62,000 bases of DNA. Origin: Liolophura sinensis. Its lineage: Eukaryota; Mollusca; Polyplacophora; Chitonida; Chitonidae. The position numbers and the translations under genes were made by a program. Below, one piece after another: positions 1-9,975 of this stretch. The notes beneath the pieces are model-generated. The model was not told the origin of the DNA. It saw only the letters and a program-made list of their open reading frames with translations, and made no database searches. Each line of letters starts with the position of its first letter. Positions within the stretch are counted from its first letter, which is position 1. Location: contig NW_027018001.1 in assembly GCF_032854445.1 (NCBI RefSeq), positions 1 to 62,000 on the forward strand. Direction: 5' to 3'.

Positions 1-110
1 GACAAGGATGGAAAAATAATTAAAAAAAGAAAAAAAAACAAAAAAAAACAACAAAAAACAAAACAAAAAAAAAAACAAAACAAAAAAAACAAAACCAAAA
101 AAAACGTGTA
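1..110. repeat. A-rich simple repeat
   Basis: Nearly pure A with scattered C, in the style of (A7-8 C)n. It is low-complexity sequence at the window edge and may be the tail of a retroelement lying outside the window. The following 110-541 is AT-rich without coding signal; a TTTATT at about 131-136 would be an AATAAA polyadenylation signal for the minus-strand gene ending at 542. Confidence 0.8.
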
Positions 111-541
111 AAATTATAATTAAAAGATTTTATTTATACAATGCATTCGTTAACTAAAACAATACTTGAATAGCATTTCAAACATTTATTATGTATGCTT
201 GTGTTCAGTGCAGTAAATCTTTATAACAGGTTCGAGTGAAAAAGAAGCAGTAGTAAAAATAATCGTAATTATTGTATTATCGATTCAAATGTCCAAAATG
301 AAAATAATTACAGTTTGTTCCATCGAATCTTGACTGAAACAGTTCAAAATGAAAACAATAACATTTCCTTTCCATCGCATCTTGATGAAAACAGTTCAAA
401 TGTTCAAAATTAGCATAAACACTGTTATGTGTTTCTCATTTTGTTTAGCAATATTTTCCTAAATCTAAATATTTCCTTAAAATTGTCATCTGCAATTTAA
501 AATTATAATAACTCAAAGAAACAAAGATGCCCTTGTGGTCA

Positions 542-1275
542 TCACGATCCCTGAGAGTCCAGAAACTGGGAGTACGACTGGAAGCCCTGAAAGGTTGATT
601 CCAAGTTGCTTCTGACGGTGGGCTGGCTGCCCATTGGCTGCATGTCATGCGCAGGAGATGTCATGCATCGGGTGTAGGTCAAATTCGGAAGTTCACTCAT
701 GGGCTGCATATCAACTGGTGTCGACATTTCAGAGAAGCAGCACTGCATTTCCGCTTGATGTACGACGCTATGTATTTTAAACTTAACCTCGGCCCGTTTA
801 CGTGCAGGGAGCTTTCTGATTGTTCCGGCCATTGACAGAAGGAACAGATCCACATCATCTTGCTTTTCCTCTCTTTTCTCAGGAGTACGTGACTTCTTCT
901 TCAAATAGTGACATAAGGTGGCGTCCAAATCATCCTGAGTGCGCCTTTGTTTTCGCTTGGACTGACTTGAGGAGGCAACACTGGTGCTCAGTGGTGTAAC
1001 TGGTCGATCATGTCGTGGCTGGATGTCAGATATTTGACGTGCATCATCTTCTTCGTCAGAGAAGGTGTCTGGTGGCAATGGGTCCTCATCTGATCCCTCT
1101 GTCAAGTTGCTGCTGGTGGGTCTGTCACCCAAGTAGGGGGTTAGAAAGGACAGAGCTTTTGCGTACTTGTATTCCTTGACTGGTTTAGCTGCATCCCCGC
1201 TCTGGCATTTCAGCTTCCTTTTATATTTAGAAAAGCCATCACGCACATTCTTCCAACGAGTTTCCACTTCTTTAC
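542..1275 (-). CDS. Exon 2 of Harbinger MADF-BESS DNA-binding protein
   Basis: This exon begins right after a good minus-strand acceptor ('tttctgtttcag') and reads about 244 codons to a TGA at 542-544. It starts with the second half of the MADF domain ('EVETRWKNVRDGFSKYKRK'), followed by an acidic Ser/Pro-rich linker and a basic patch ('KRKQRRTQ', 'KKKSRTPEKREEK'). Then comes a BESS motif around 'DDVDLFLLSMAGTIRKLP', with the following 'KIHSVVHQAE' helix, and a Met/Pro/Ser-rich tail. MADF domains bind DNA and BESS motifs mediate protein contacts. In Harbinger elements this partner protein is known to act with the nuclease. With exon 1 the product is about 295 aa and has no internal stop, unlike the nuclease. 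Reading upstream of 1275 gives no MADF-like sequence, which supports the splice. Confidence 0.82.
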
Positions 1276-1323
1276 CTGAAACAGAAATGCAGATCTCTAT
1301 TAATATCTTTTGTTTGCTTTCAG

Positions 1324-2243
1324 GTTCTTGACAACTGGGGATTCCTACCACACCATAGCATCGAGTTACCGTGTGGGGGTTGCGACAGTGGCAGCAATCG
1401 TACGTGAAGTATGCGAGTCGATTTGGAATCAACTACAACCAATTCATCTACCTCAGCCAACTCAAGAAATGTGGCGGCAAACTGAAAGGGGATTTCGTGA
1501 AAGATGGCAGTTCCCAAACTGCATAGGTGCTTTAGATGGAAAGCACGTATTGATTTAGGCGCCTCCCTGTTCAGGAAGTAAATACTTCAATTACAAAAAA
1601 TCTTTCTCAATCGTTCTTCTGGCCCTCGTGGATTATCGGTATCGTTTTACATTTGTGGATATTGGTTCATACGGGTCAAACAGTGATTCTGGCGTTTTCA
1701 AAAACACTGCATTGTTTCGAAAAGATGCAAAACAAAACGCTTGCCCTACCGGATGACAAACCATTAATCGTGGATGATCAACCCTGTCCTCATGTAATAG
1801 TAGGAGATGAAGCCTTCCCGCTCATGACCAATTTGATGCGCCCGTACCCAGGTTCTCATCTGAATGATGCAAGGCGGATTTATAATTACAGACTATCGCG
1901 AGCAAGGAGAATCTCTGAAAACGCGTTTGGCATACTGGCAAATCGGTGGAGAATGTATCACAGAAAACTCTCTCTGTCACCTGAAAATGTGGAGTGTGCA
2001 GTGAAAGCAAGCATAGTTTTACATAACATGCTGTGTGGTGAACTGGAGGTCGGTGCACACGGGGCTGACGTGGAGGCCATGGAAACAGACATCCACGATG
2101 GTGTATTGAGGCCTTTCAGGCGAGAAGGCCATCGACCTAGGGATGCAGCCATTGAGGTGCGAGAACAGTTCAAAAACTATTTCGTCTCCCCAGCAGGAGC
2201 AGTCACATGGCAAATGGAAGAATGCTTTGGACATGCCAATTAG
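1324..2243 (+). pseudogene. Harbinger (HARBI1-like) DDE nuclease, broken
   Basis: The coding part starts after a plus-strand acceptor ('tttgctttcag' ending at 1323) with 'FLTTGDSYHTIASSYRVG', the helix-turn-helix-like region of HARBI1-type nucleases. The DDE catalytic residues can be placed: first Asp in 'GALDGKH' (about 1535-1546), second Asp in 'GDEAFPL' (about 1804-1824), Glu in 'ISENAFGILANRW' (about 1912-1950), followed by the 'VLHNML' close. The copy is inactive. A TAG at 1556-1558 interrupts just after 'GKHVLI', probably a CAG-to-TAG change. A one-base frameshift near 1715-1725 moves reading to the frame of 1653-2243. The N-terminal exon is not found in the window. A plus-strand AATAAA at 2815-2820 could be its polyadenylation signal; it lies just before exon 1 of the opposing MADF gene. 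Confidence 0.85.
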
Positions 2244-2454
2244 GACATAGACATGCATCCACACATTCAGAGGACGTTTTAAACAAAGTGTGACAACAGT
2301 CAATTTCCCCAAAGAAGATAATATCATTCACAGCTCTGTCTAGACAATAACGAGAACAGATAGACAAACAGACTGCCTGTGTTTATTGTATTCCTGTGTA
2401 TCAGATCTGTCAGTGTGAGACGCAGGCTTTATAATATCGTAATTCCTTCATATA

Positions 2455-2691
2455 CAGGTACGTCTCATAAAATTAGAATATTATGAAAATGGTCAATATT
2501 TTTGTCAGTTGGTTCAGAAAGTATAAATCATACATTTTGAGGATTTATTACATAAAGTGTTAAATATGTCAAACAGTTGTTCTTGAAATTTTGCTAATTG
2601 GTAGGACATTGTCATTGAAATCAGAAAAAAATATTATCTAAAAAAATATTAAGCATTTCCATCATATTCTATTTTTTTTTCGACGTACCTG
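2455..2691. mobile_element. Tc1/mariner-like MITE
   Basis: The ends are a perfect 10-bp inverted repeat (CAGGTACGTC / GACGTACCTG), flanked on both sides by TA (2453-2454 and 2692-2693), the target duplication of Tc1/mariner elements. The inverted similarity continues imperfectly to about 48 bp on each side ('tagaatat..atg.aaatg..taatattttt'). There is no coding capacity in 237 bp. It lies in the intron of the Harbinger MADF gene, downstream of the nuclease stop, so it inserted into the older transposon. Confidence 0.88.
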
Positions 2692-2844
2692 TAGTTCTCT
2701 CAGAGCTAAAATGGTGTCATTATGATGACTGCTAACATGAAAGTTAAAACGTGTTTAATAATTGAATTGGTACATATAATTATGTTACTTTCATACCATT
2801 GTTGACAGAGGCAAAATAAATTGAAATTAATTTCAATCACAGAC

Positions 2845-2998
2845 TTGTCAGTCCAATTTTCTCTCCAATTGCCTTCCAAATATCTTTCCTTTTGACTGTC
2901 TCTTTGTAAGCTTTATCAGATTTGTCGAACAAAACCGTATTTTTTGCCACTTCTAAAATCAAGACTTCCGTTTTATCCATCTTCTCGGCATCGGCCAT
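2845..2998 (-). CDS. Exon 1 of Harbinger MADF-BESS DNA-binding protein
   Basis: From an ATG at 2998 the minus strand reads about 51 codons with the pattern of the N-terminal half of a MADF domain: a hydrophobic 'VLILEVAKNTVLFD' helix, then 'YKETVKRKDIWKAIGEKIG' with the conserved Tyr and Trp. Reading stops at a TGA just after 'GLTSL'. A GT (GTCTGT) after base 2845 is a weak but usable donor. With it the exon is 154 nt and ends in phase 1, and joining to the exon starting at 1275 gives an in-frame 'GLTSKEVETRW' across the junction. The 5' flank (3000-3320) is the transposon terminus and probably the promoter. The weak donor is the main doubt. Confidence 0.72.
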
Positions 2999-3179
2999 AC
3001 CCTACAAGCAACGTAGACTGGTTATGAGTAGCGTTTTCTTGGAAAAGCCATGCCTACAAGTTTCTATTTTTGGAAATGATGCAATGGGAGGTGGTACTTC
3101 CTGATTGGTTGATACAACCTGATAGCAAGAAATCCGCCGCGGCGTTCTGAAAAATTCGCTCTGGGGGCAATCTCGGCGG

Positions 3180-3319
3180 TCGTTCGCGCGAACAAATATT
3201 TGTTCGCTTTCGCGTTCGCACTCTATTTGAACGGTTCCATTATAAAAGGACTATACCATTCCAGGACGAAAAACCGCGTTCGCGTTCGCGTTCACGTTCG
3301 CGCTCTGTATAAACGGACC
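3180..3319. repeat. Duplicated TTCGCG-rich Harbinger terminus
   Basis: Two direct copies of the same motif series: 'gttcgctttcgcgttcgc ... tttgaacggttcc' ending at 3238 and 'cgcgttcgcgttcacgttcg ... aaacggacc' ending at 3319. A short palindrome, gaacaaatatttgttc, lies at 3190-3205. Tandem GCGAAC units are common just inside Harbinger ends (remembered, not checked) and could be binding sites for the element's own MADF protein. Confidence 0.6.
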
Positions 3320-3779
3320 TTCAGACAGACATTGTTTGCTGCACCCTTTCGGCTCTCTGTTGCTACCTTTTCTTTTTCCTTTTCTTCCGAAGATGTGCTC
3401 TGTTGTCTCTTAATTGGCTTTTATAAAGCCCTTGTGCAGCTTTTGAACCCTTTGTAATGGGCACTGATGTCAATTCACACTTTCAATTTCATCACAGATG
3501 TGGCTATTCGTTGACAGCATTCCAGGCAGCTGTGTGTTCTCTCTTCAAAATTTCGAGAGAAAAGTTTGTTTTTGGGAACTCATTTACTGATGGCCAGGTT
3601 AAAATCCTCGGTTAGTACTCAGCAAGTGGCTTGTTTTACTCAGAGCAGATTGTCCAAGGCTAAAAGCCACGCGTTGCCTGATTGTATAGTCAGTCTAAGG
3701 GCTAGCAACAAGTTCAAAATTGTCACTCACTAAACACTGTTTTAATGCAGTTATCTCCCTTGGTTCCTCCCCACACATT
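3320..3779. other. No gene recognised
   Basis: Mixed sequence after the Harbinger terminus with short open frames only. No splice-bounded exon or repeat was recognised. Confidence 0.5.
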
Positions 3780-3941
3780 AATAATATGATAATAATAATA
3801 TCTTTATTTATTGAAGGTAGCTCGGTCAATTTCCACTGAAACTGTTCTTCCCCAAGACTTTCAAAGAGAAAACAATATGTAGGAAATGTATGAAAAGATT
3901 AAAATACATAAAAAAAATACATCAGTATTTATAAAACAAAA

Positions 3942-4433
3942 GAAAGCATTGTGTAATTTGAAAAGTGACATACATTCATACATACACACTCAACAACACA
4001 ACCAATAGTGCTGTCTGGCTGGAACCCCATACACACATATACAGAGAAAGCATTGTGTATTTTGAAAAGTGACATACATTCATACATGCACACTCAGCAA
4101 CACAACCAATAGTGCTGTCTGGCTGGAACCCCCTACATACATCTACAGAGAAAGCATTGTGTATTTTGAAAAGTGACATACATTCATACATGCACACTCA
4201 GCAACACAACCAATAGTGCTGTCTGGCTGGAACCCCCTACATACATCTACAGAGAAAGCATTGTGTATTTTGAAAAGTGATATCTATTCATACATACACG
4301 CTCAACAACACAACCAATAGTGCTGTCTCTGCAACTGTCCCAACCAGCGGGGGAAGTAGGGTAGTGGGAGATGGCCCATTACCGACCATTTCCTGCCCTC
4401 CTGCTGTCTGGAACCCTGACATGCATATACAGA
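3942..4433. repeat. 104-bp tandem repeat, four units
   Basis: Units start at 3942, 4046, 4150 and 4254, each opening with 'gaaagcattgtgta.tttga', for three exact 104-bp spacings. The fourth unit is split by about 74 bp of unrelated sequence (roughly 4328-4401) bounded on both sides by 'tgctgtct'. Chance short frames on the minus strand follow the repeat; they are not genes. Confidence 0.92.
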
Positions 4434-4857
4434 GAACAAGCCAAATGAGTGGTAGATTGCCCCTTCCCATCCCCTATTTGGTTTGAACAACGCACATGCG
4501 TGAAACAGTGTCACAGGGACCTAGTCTTACAAAGAGGTTTTCTACGGTAATAATAATACATCTGAGTATAAAAAAATAAAACAAAGAAATAAAAAAGAAA
4601 GTACATTTTAAGTTTGAACATATTACATTTAGATTATGAACAAGGAAAGTTAACAGAGATGGGATATTATCTAGATGATCTATACATTGAAAGCATACAT
4701 GCATACATGTACAATTCAGTTGTTGTCTGTAATTTTAAGTAACGAGATTGAAAACTTGATAGGGAAGGGGCTTCTTTCATAGTTTGATGCCTATGCTTGT
4801 AAAACTTTTTGTCATGTAATTTGTCCAGCCTTTAGGCAAATGGACATTGTGTTGTGT

Positions 4858-6385
4858 TTATCTAATAACAGTATTGTACAGTTGTTTGTTTGGAGGGAAA
4901 ATTTGTTTAATATAGTCTGGACAGAGATTATGTAATGCTTTATAAATGATACCGACAATTTCATAGTTCACCCTTTTATCAAAATGCATCCATTTTAGTC
5001 TTGCCAGCAAAGATTTTTCAGATGTGTTTATGCTTTCTTGTAGAACTGAACAAGAAGTTCTTTTCTGTAGCTTGACTATCCTTTCTCTATGTTTTATTGA
5101 GCAGTTTCCCCATACTGAACAGCAATAATCAAAGTGAAGAAGAACATAAGACTTGTAGAAAATATTACTACGATGACATGTTAGAAGAGCTTTCTTCCTG
5201 CGTGGAATTCCTATCAATTTATAAACCTTTTAACACACATTTTTGATTGGTGTGTTCCCGGAAAGATGTTTATCAATATTAATAACAAGTAGCTTAGCAT
5301 TTCTGATTCAATCAGATTTACTTCCATCAAGCATAACAGAGAAAGGAACATATGTGATTAATTGGAGCCCAGTGTAATGTATTCAAATTTTGGAGGATTA
5401 ATGAATGTAATGCAATCCATATTGGTTTTTTATATGGTGCTCAGTGTCAGACGCATTGCCTGAGGAGCAGCACATAGTTGTCTCATCAGCAAAGCTGTCA
5501 ACAGAATTGCCATTGTTCTTTAGAAATAATGGTAGATCATTTATGTATGGTATAAAAAGTAAAGGCCCCAATATGGAGCCAGCCTTGTAAGACGCTGGCT
5601 TTAATATCCTTAGCATTATACATTTCTCCTCCAACAACAACCATTTGTTGTGTGTTAGATAGGTATCACTGGAAGAATGTAAGAGCAGTTGAGTGAATTT
5701 GTATGCTTTAAGTTTTTTAAGTAATATGTTGTGATTAACAGTATCAAATGCCTGCTTGAAGTCTACAGGTACAGTTCCAATAACTTCAGTGTTATCTCTC
5801 GCAGTAAGCCAGTGTTCAACCATTTTCAGTAATACAGTTCCACAGAAGCGTAAGGGGGACGAAAACCACATTTATTTTCGCTCAGTAATTTAAAATTTGA
5901 GAGATACTCATATAAACAGTTATGTAAATGTCGTTCAGTGATTTTTGACAAAATGTGTAGGACAGATATTGGATGATAGTTTTCAACTTTGAACCCCTTT
6001 TGTGAAGAGGGATAACCATGTCTGGTCATAACACATTTGTTTATTAGCACGGTAAAAGACTTTGCATTATTAGGGGTAGATGATGAAAGAAATTTAGAAT
6101 TGACATTGTCTAGATCACTAGCCTTATCTTTATTAAGCCTTAAAAGGTATTGTAAAACAGAAACATACAACATATTTCGTATGGAGTAAAAAGTATCATG
6201 AAGAACTTTTTCCCTCAACTTGTTCCCTGAGTTTTTCAAGACTTTCATCAAAATTGTCCTTGTTTATATTATTAATATCTGTCAAAGAATGGGGACAGTT
6301 GAGAAGAAAGTATTGAAAATATGGAAAATTTTAGCTGGATCATTTATTAAATTGCCATCCTCCTCGGTCATAGCCAAATACTGCT
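4858..6385 (-). pseudogene. LINE reverse transcriptase, degraded
   Basis: Minus-strand fragments in order are as follows. About 6385-6290: 'DGNLINDPAKIF..FNTFFSTV', the region before the RT. 6251-5826: early RT blocks, including 'NKDKASDLDNV', 'KVENYHPISVLHILSKITER' and 'SENKCGFRP'. 5871-5398: the middle RT, with 'VPVDFKQAFDTVNHNILL', 'GSILGPLLFIPYINDL' and the catalytic box reading 'SFADET' where LINEs usually have FADD. 5217-4858: the thumb/C-terminal part, with 'FYKSYVLLHFDYCCSVWGNC' and 'LARLKWMHFDKRVNYE'. Frames change between blocks and stops are present, so the gene is dead. The Asp-to-Glu change in the active-site box is a decay mutation. No endonuclease domain was seen upstream of 6385. 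Confidence 0.85.
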
Positions 6386-6395
6386 TGCACAAACA

Positions 6396-6756
6396 GTGAT
6401 CTCCCTGGTAACACAGGACAATGGCATCTGTTACGAAAGTCAGGTTTCTACATATCAAGTCCCTTATGTCACCTGGAGCCTGTCAGTAGGCCTCTGTGCA
6501 CTCACTGTTTCACCTAGATGCAAGGTCATCCGCAAAGCCAGTTTCCTGTCTTTCTTTCCCTCCGCTGTCCTTGTGGGGAACACATTGTCACAGATTGCCA
6601 TCACTTTCACCTTGCTGCAATGGCTTTTCCCCAAGTGGTGTTTGTCCAGATGGTGCACTGGCTAAGTGGTCCATGGCTACTGCGTATAATGAACTGTCCG
6701 CATCGGTTGTTATGTGTTTCACCTTATCTGTACTATTGATGCCTCATTGTGCTTGA
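6396..6756. other. Overlapping open frames of unknown meaning
   Basis: About 350 bp of relatively balanced composition is open in two plus frames and one minus frame (6464-6658). No domain, splice bracket or repeat was recognised. It could be a fragment of a repeat or a decayed exon; I do not assign a product. Confidence 0.25.
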
Positions 6757-6889
6757 CTAGAGTGTCTCAAACTACATTGCAATGAGTGCAACAAACGGCA
6801 TGCAAGTTCAGCGTGTTCAGTAACTGACCCATTTTCATTGCTAGTGTGGGTTCATTCCAACTAGCGACTTTTTCATTGTCTTTGCCTGC

Positions 6890-7070
6890 TTGGGGTCGCT
6901 GTGAGTTCAAGTCCAGCTCATGCTGGCCTCCTCTGTGGCCATAAGTGGGAAGGTCTGTCTGTCTTCCCCCAGGTTCTGCCCAGTTTCCACCCACCATAAT
7001 GCTGGCCGTCATCGTATAAGTGATATATTCTTGAGTACGGCGTAAAACACCAATTAAATAAATGAAATAA
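6890..7070 (+). mobile_element. SINE family A copy, partial
   Basis: Contains the B-box-like 'gtgagttcaagtccagctc', the body ('ccaccataatgctggcc', 'gtataagtga') and the tail 'cgtaaaacaccaatta' plus AAAT units. The tRNA-like A-box end is missing or too diverged. In this family the tRNA-like head is 5' and an (AAAT)n tail is 3'. Confidence 0.88.
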
Positions 7071-7252
7071 ATAATATTTTGCCTGATAGTATCTTCATGG
7101 TACAACTTTCTACTTTTAGAAGAGAAGCCGCACTCAGCACACGCAAGCCTCTCTGTGACGCACACACCCCGAGGAACCCGGCTGTTCAAATCTCAGTTCA
7201 GCCCTTCAGGACAGTATGATGTTGTGGTCAAGTGGGACGCAAATGCGGTATT

Positions 7253-7393
7253 CTACAGCTCGGCGGTCTTTCCCAGGTGCAGCAGTCTGTAGGTGTTCTG
7301 CTCAGCTTTTGATCTCTGGCGTTCAGCCTGCTGGTAAGAGTCCATGACAGTGGGAGCGAATGGGCCAGGACGCGGTACACCAACATCATAGGG
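7253..7393 (-). CDS. Possible terminal exon of an unknown host gene
   Basis: After a plausible minus-strand acceptor ('tgtgatctacag') a 141-nt phase-0 frame reads 'PYDVGVPRPGPFAPTVMDSY' and continues with a Gln/Arg/Glu-rich helix-like stretch to 'LLHLGKTAEL' and a stop at 7253-7255. Composition is more balanced and more protein-like than the surroundings. No family was recognised and no partner exons are certain. It could also be a chance frame in a decayed repeat. Confidence 0.4.
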   Translation of the reverse strand, partial: PYDVGVPRPGPFAPTVMDSYQQAERQRSKAEQNTYRLLHLGKTAEL

Positions 7394-7444
7394 CTGTAGA
7401 TCACAGTCCAGCAAGTTCAAACATTCAAGTCTTGTCCAGTCCAT

Positions 7445-8480
7445 GCAGTCTCACACAGCTGATGTTGCTCTGAGTCGTGCATATGTTTTTGGCACATTCC
7501 TACCAGCCTGAGTGTTGCTTTATTGCCTCTGATTGAATAGTTTTTTTTCCTTTCCTAAACCTTGACACCTGTCACTTTCTCTGTCCTTTGGCCATGGCAA
7601 ACACCGTGTTTCTCAAAAAGTACAAAATCTCATATCTAATGTGAGCTTCACTGAATAATTTTATTCTGCCAGGCATGTCCATTTTCGGAGTTTATATGCA
7701 CCAAAAGCACTTACCTGTTATGTATCCCCGACATCCAATGACACCTTCAGAACCTATCAGTTATGCACCACTTGACAGTTAAACATTTACAGTTAAAACC
7801 TCAAGTTTTCCTTTTTGACAGTTTTATTTGATTGGTGCTTCTTTGTGCTAAAGCAGCATAAGTTTCAGTCAAGTCAATCAGTTCAACCACAAAATTAAGG
7901 TTCAGTCTTACAACAAATCACAGGAATCTGTGAAGATGTCAAAGTGACGCGTCAGTAGTCACTGTTGTCTGTAGCACCCGTCACACTATTCAAACTAGCC
8001 TCTATTATGATTAGTCACTGTCTCTTAATATCATTGGCTCTTTTCATATATTCCCACTGAAAAAATGAATAAAAAATACCAATCTGAATGTAGCGCCTGT
8101 CACATGGAATTGACCAATCACAGGAATGCAATTGCCACAAACAGTGCACGGATTACCAAATGCAGTTCACCATGTGTATACAAATACCACAGTCCACAAT
8201 GGCATCTTTTACAACCACAACGATTTACAAATCTATAACATATGAAGTCACTGCTCTGCATTCTTTATGCATGTTATGAACGGTCATATTTAAGACAATG
8301 TAATATTTTATGCCTTTTTTGTTTATTTCATGGCAAGATCTTAATTAGGTGTTCAAGCCATTAAGGCCTGATTCCCTTTTGTATTCGTTAAGATTATTTG
8401 TCTTTATTATTATTCTCCCCAAAATTGTGCCGCGTTTCTGGTAAAAATGGTTATTCTGAAGTTTATGAAATTTTAACATG
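7445..8480. other. No gene recognised
   Basis: AT-rich sequence without a convincing exon or repeat on either strand. Confidence 0.5.
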
Positions 8481-8494
8481 TTTGTCTGTAGGAC

Positions 8495-8570
8495 TTGAAC
8501 GAATGAATGATTATGGCACAAAGCTGCATCGGCAATATTTCAGCCATATTGTGGGGACTGTATCACTTGA
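8495..8570 (+). mobile_element. SINE-like end, 'cagccatatt' type
   Basis: 'gaatgaatga' followed by 'gcatcggcaatatttcagcc' and 'atattgtgg' is a motif combination I remember from widespread mollusc repeats. A related copy is at 43275-43325. Short and diverged, so class is uncertain. Confidence 0.5.
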
Positions 8571-8589
8571 AGTTGTGCATCGTAACTTT

Positions 8590-9410
8590 TAGGTACATTT
8601 TATCACGTGACTTGGCGTCCATCTTAGATTCTGATGAAAACCTGAAAAAAATCCTCTTCTCCAGAACAGCTGATGTGACTGAGCTGAAATTTCAACTGAA
8701 AGTGTACAAAGCTTAGGCTTGTTAAGTTTGAGAACAAGAACTTTCTTGGTTGAAAATTGTACAAGTTTGCTATTGGCTGAAATTGTCATGTAACCCCAAA
8801 TTTCGTTCTTTGCTAATAATTTCTACACTTGTTCAAGTGATGTTCTGGAAATAGTCCTGTCAGATGCAGTTTTTGACGCTGATTCCGAAAATGCAATTTT
8901 TGCAAAACTGGAAGTGACATTATCAAAACCAGAAGTGGGTATATTTCCTTAACCAGTGAAGCTAGAGATGCAATTTTAAGTCCTAACATCATCCCAAGGC
9001 AAGCAGACAAATTTTACATAACCGGAAGTGATGTCAACAACCCGAAAGTAGTACATGCCAAAAAATTTGCAGTTTTCTCATTCTCAAAATTGAAAAACTT
9101 CTGAGCGAAAGAGGCTCTAAAGAAATGCGTGAAACTTAGATAGGTGACAGAGCTGGAGATGTGCTTTTACGAGTAAAGATTTGGGCGTCCTCAAGTCGTG
9201 TGATGTGGCGGCCATATACGGTTGATACGAAAATGTTTGAGAGTCATTTTCTCCAGAATCCTGTCTGATTGTCTTGACATTTAGCACACATAACAAGCAT
9301 TCCCTGGAGACTCTTTGGAAGAAAGAATGCAATGTTTAAGCAAATTAGGTTTTACATGATACAGAGGAAGTGATATCACGTTTTTTTAGTGTGTGTGTGT
9401 TTTTTGGAAT
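8590..9410. other. Probable old dispersed repeat, no gene
   Basis: Contains 'atcacgtgacttggcgtcca', 'tctgatgaaaacctgaaaaa' and several 'ccggaagtgatgtc' / 'actggaagtgac' motifs. The wording recurs within the stretch and resembles repeats I have seen in mollusc genomes. No coding signal. Confidence 0.4.
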
Positions 9411-9975
9411 TTCAATATTCTAAATATGCTATCTGACATAATTTGATGTTCTTATTTTTTCCCTGTAAGATGTAGTTATATCGCAAATTGTGATCAGAAA
9501 TTTGCAATTTCCCCATATTTGTAGGTCTCGTGACAGAAAACTGATACACCTGTAGAGTTCAAGATTGCTGAGTGAAAGGGACTATACATGTACTGCATGT
9601 ATGCTGAAAATGTTTGAGCTGTTCAAAATTTGGTAAAAGGCCGATTTACGACTTTTTGGCACATTTACAAGACATGTTACATAATGCATATACAATCTGT
9701 TTGTGTCTAGAATGAATGTAGAAATATTGTAAGTGTGCCACCCGATGTAGTTTGACGTTCTTATCTCGAACCCGGTCTTATTTTTTTTCTTCATGCGTAT
9801 TCTTTTGTCCTAAATTGTTATTAAGCTGCGAAAAATCGCAATTATCCCAGTATTTGCTGGACACTAGACAGAAAACTGCTATAGTTGTAAGCTGAAAATG
9901 ACTGTGTAATAAGGACTATGTATGTTCTGTAAGTATGCTGAAAATCCTTGAGCTGTGTGGAAAAAAAAGAGGACA
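9411..9975. repeat. Diverged tandem repeat, about 320-340 bp period
   Basis: Matching landmarks recur about 310-340 bp apart: 'tttgatgttcttat' (about 9441) with 'tttgacgttcttat' (about 9750), 'gacagaaaactg' (about 9532) with 'agacagaaaactg' (about 9868), and 'tatgctgaaaatgtttgagc' (about 9600) with 'tatgctgaaaatccttgagc' (about 9937). This is an old two-copy duplication without coding potential. Confidence 0.6.

Larger units (their letters stand above)
542..3319. mobile_element. PIF/Harbinger-type DNA transposon, right part
   Basis: The block carries the two proteins typical of animal Harbinger elements: a DNA-binding MADF-BESS protein on the minus strand and a HARBI1-like DDE nuclease on the plus strand. 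The right side ends in GC-rich, TTCGCG-repeated sequence closing with 'ctgtataaacggacc' at 3305-3319, which I take as the terminal inverted repeat region. An earlier degenerate copy of this terminus ends at 3238 with 'tttgaacggttcc', so the end looks duplicated. No matching left terminus is visible between 1 and 541, so the left end lies outside the window or is lost. The left limit given here is only the stop codon of the minus-strand gene. The nuclease is broken, so this copy cannot supply its own transposase. The element class is well supported by protein motifs; the exact ends are inference. Confidence 0.7.
3780..6385 (-). mobile_element. Decayed non-LTR retrotransposon (LINE)
   Basis: RT-derived frames run 5' to 3' on the minus strand from about 6385 down to 4858. 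An AT-rich 3' region follows, ending in a (TTATTA)n microsatellite at about 3780-3801. On the minus strand this reads '..gagctaccttcaataaataaag' followed by the repeat, the kind of short-repeat tail seen at LINE 3' ends. The 104-bp tandem repeat at 3942-4433 would then sit in the 3' untranslated part. RT motifs are of the CR1/L2/jockey-like broad group, but I cannot place the clade by eye. Confidence 0.7.

Noticed and set aside
1276-1432. Extension of the minus-strand MADF frame to an ATG at 1432
   Set aside because: The extra codons overlap the nuclease exon and lack MADF features; a splice acceptor at 1275 and a matching first exon at 2998 explain the gene better.
1653-1720. ATG at 1653 as the true start of the nuclease
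   Set aside because: The first 20 or so codons are the shifted frame of the conserved '[14 protein letters not shown]' region; the true reading comes from the upstream frame.
3976-4197. Minus-strand 73-codon protein with internal repeats
   Set aside because: It only reads the 104-bp tandem repeat.
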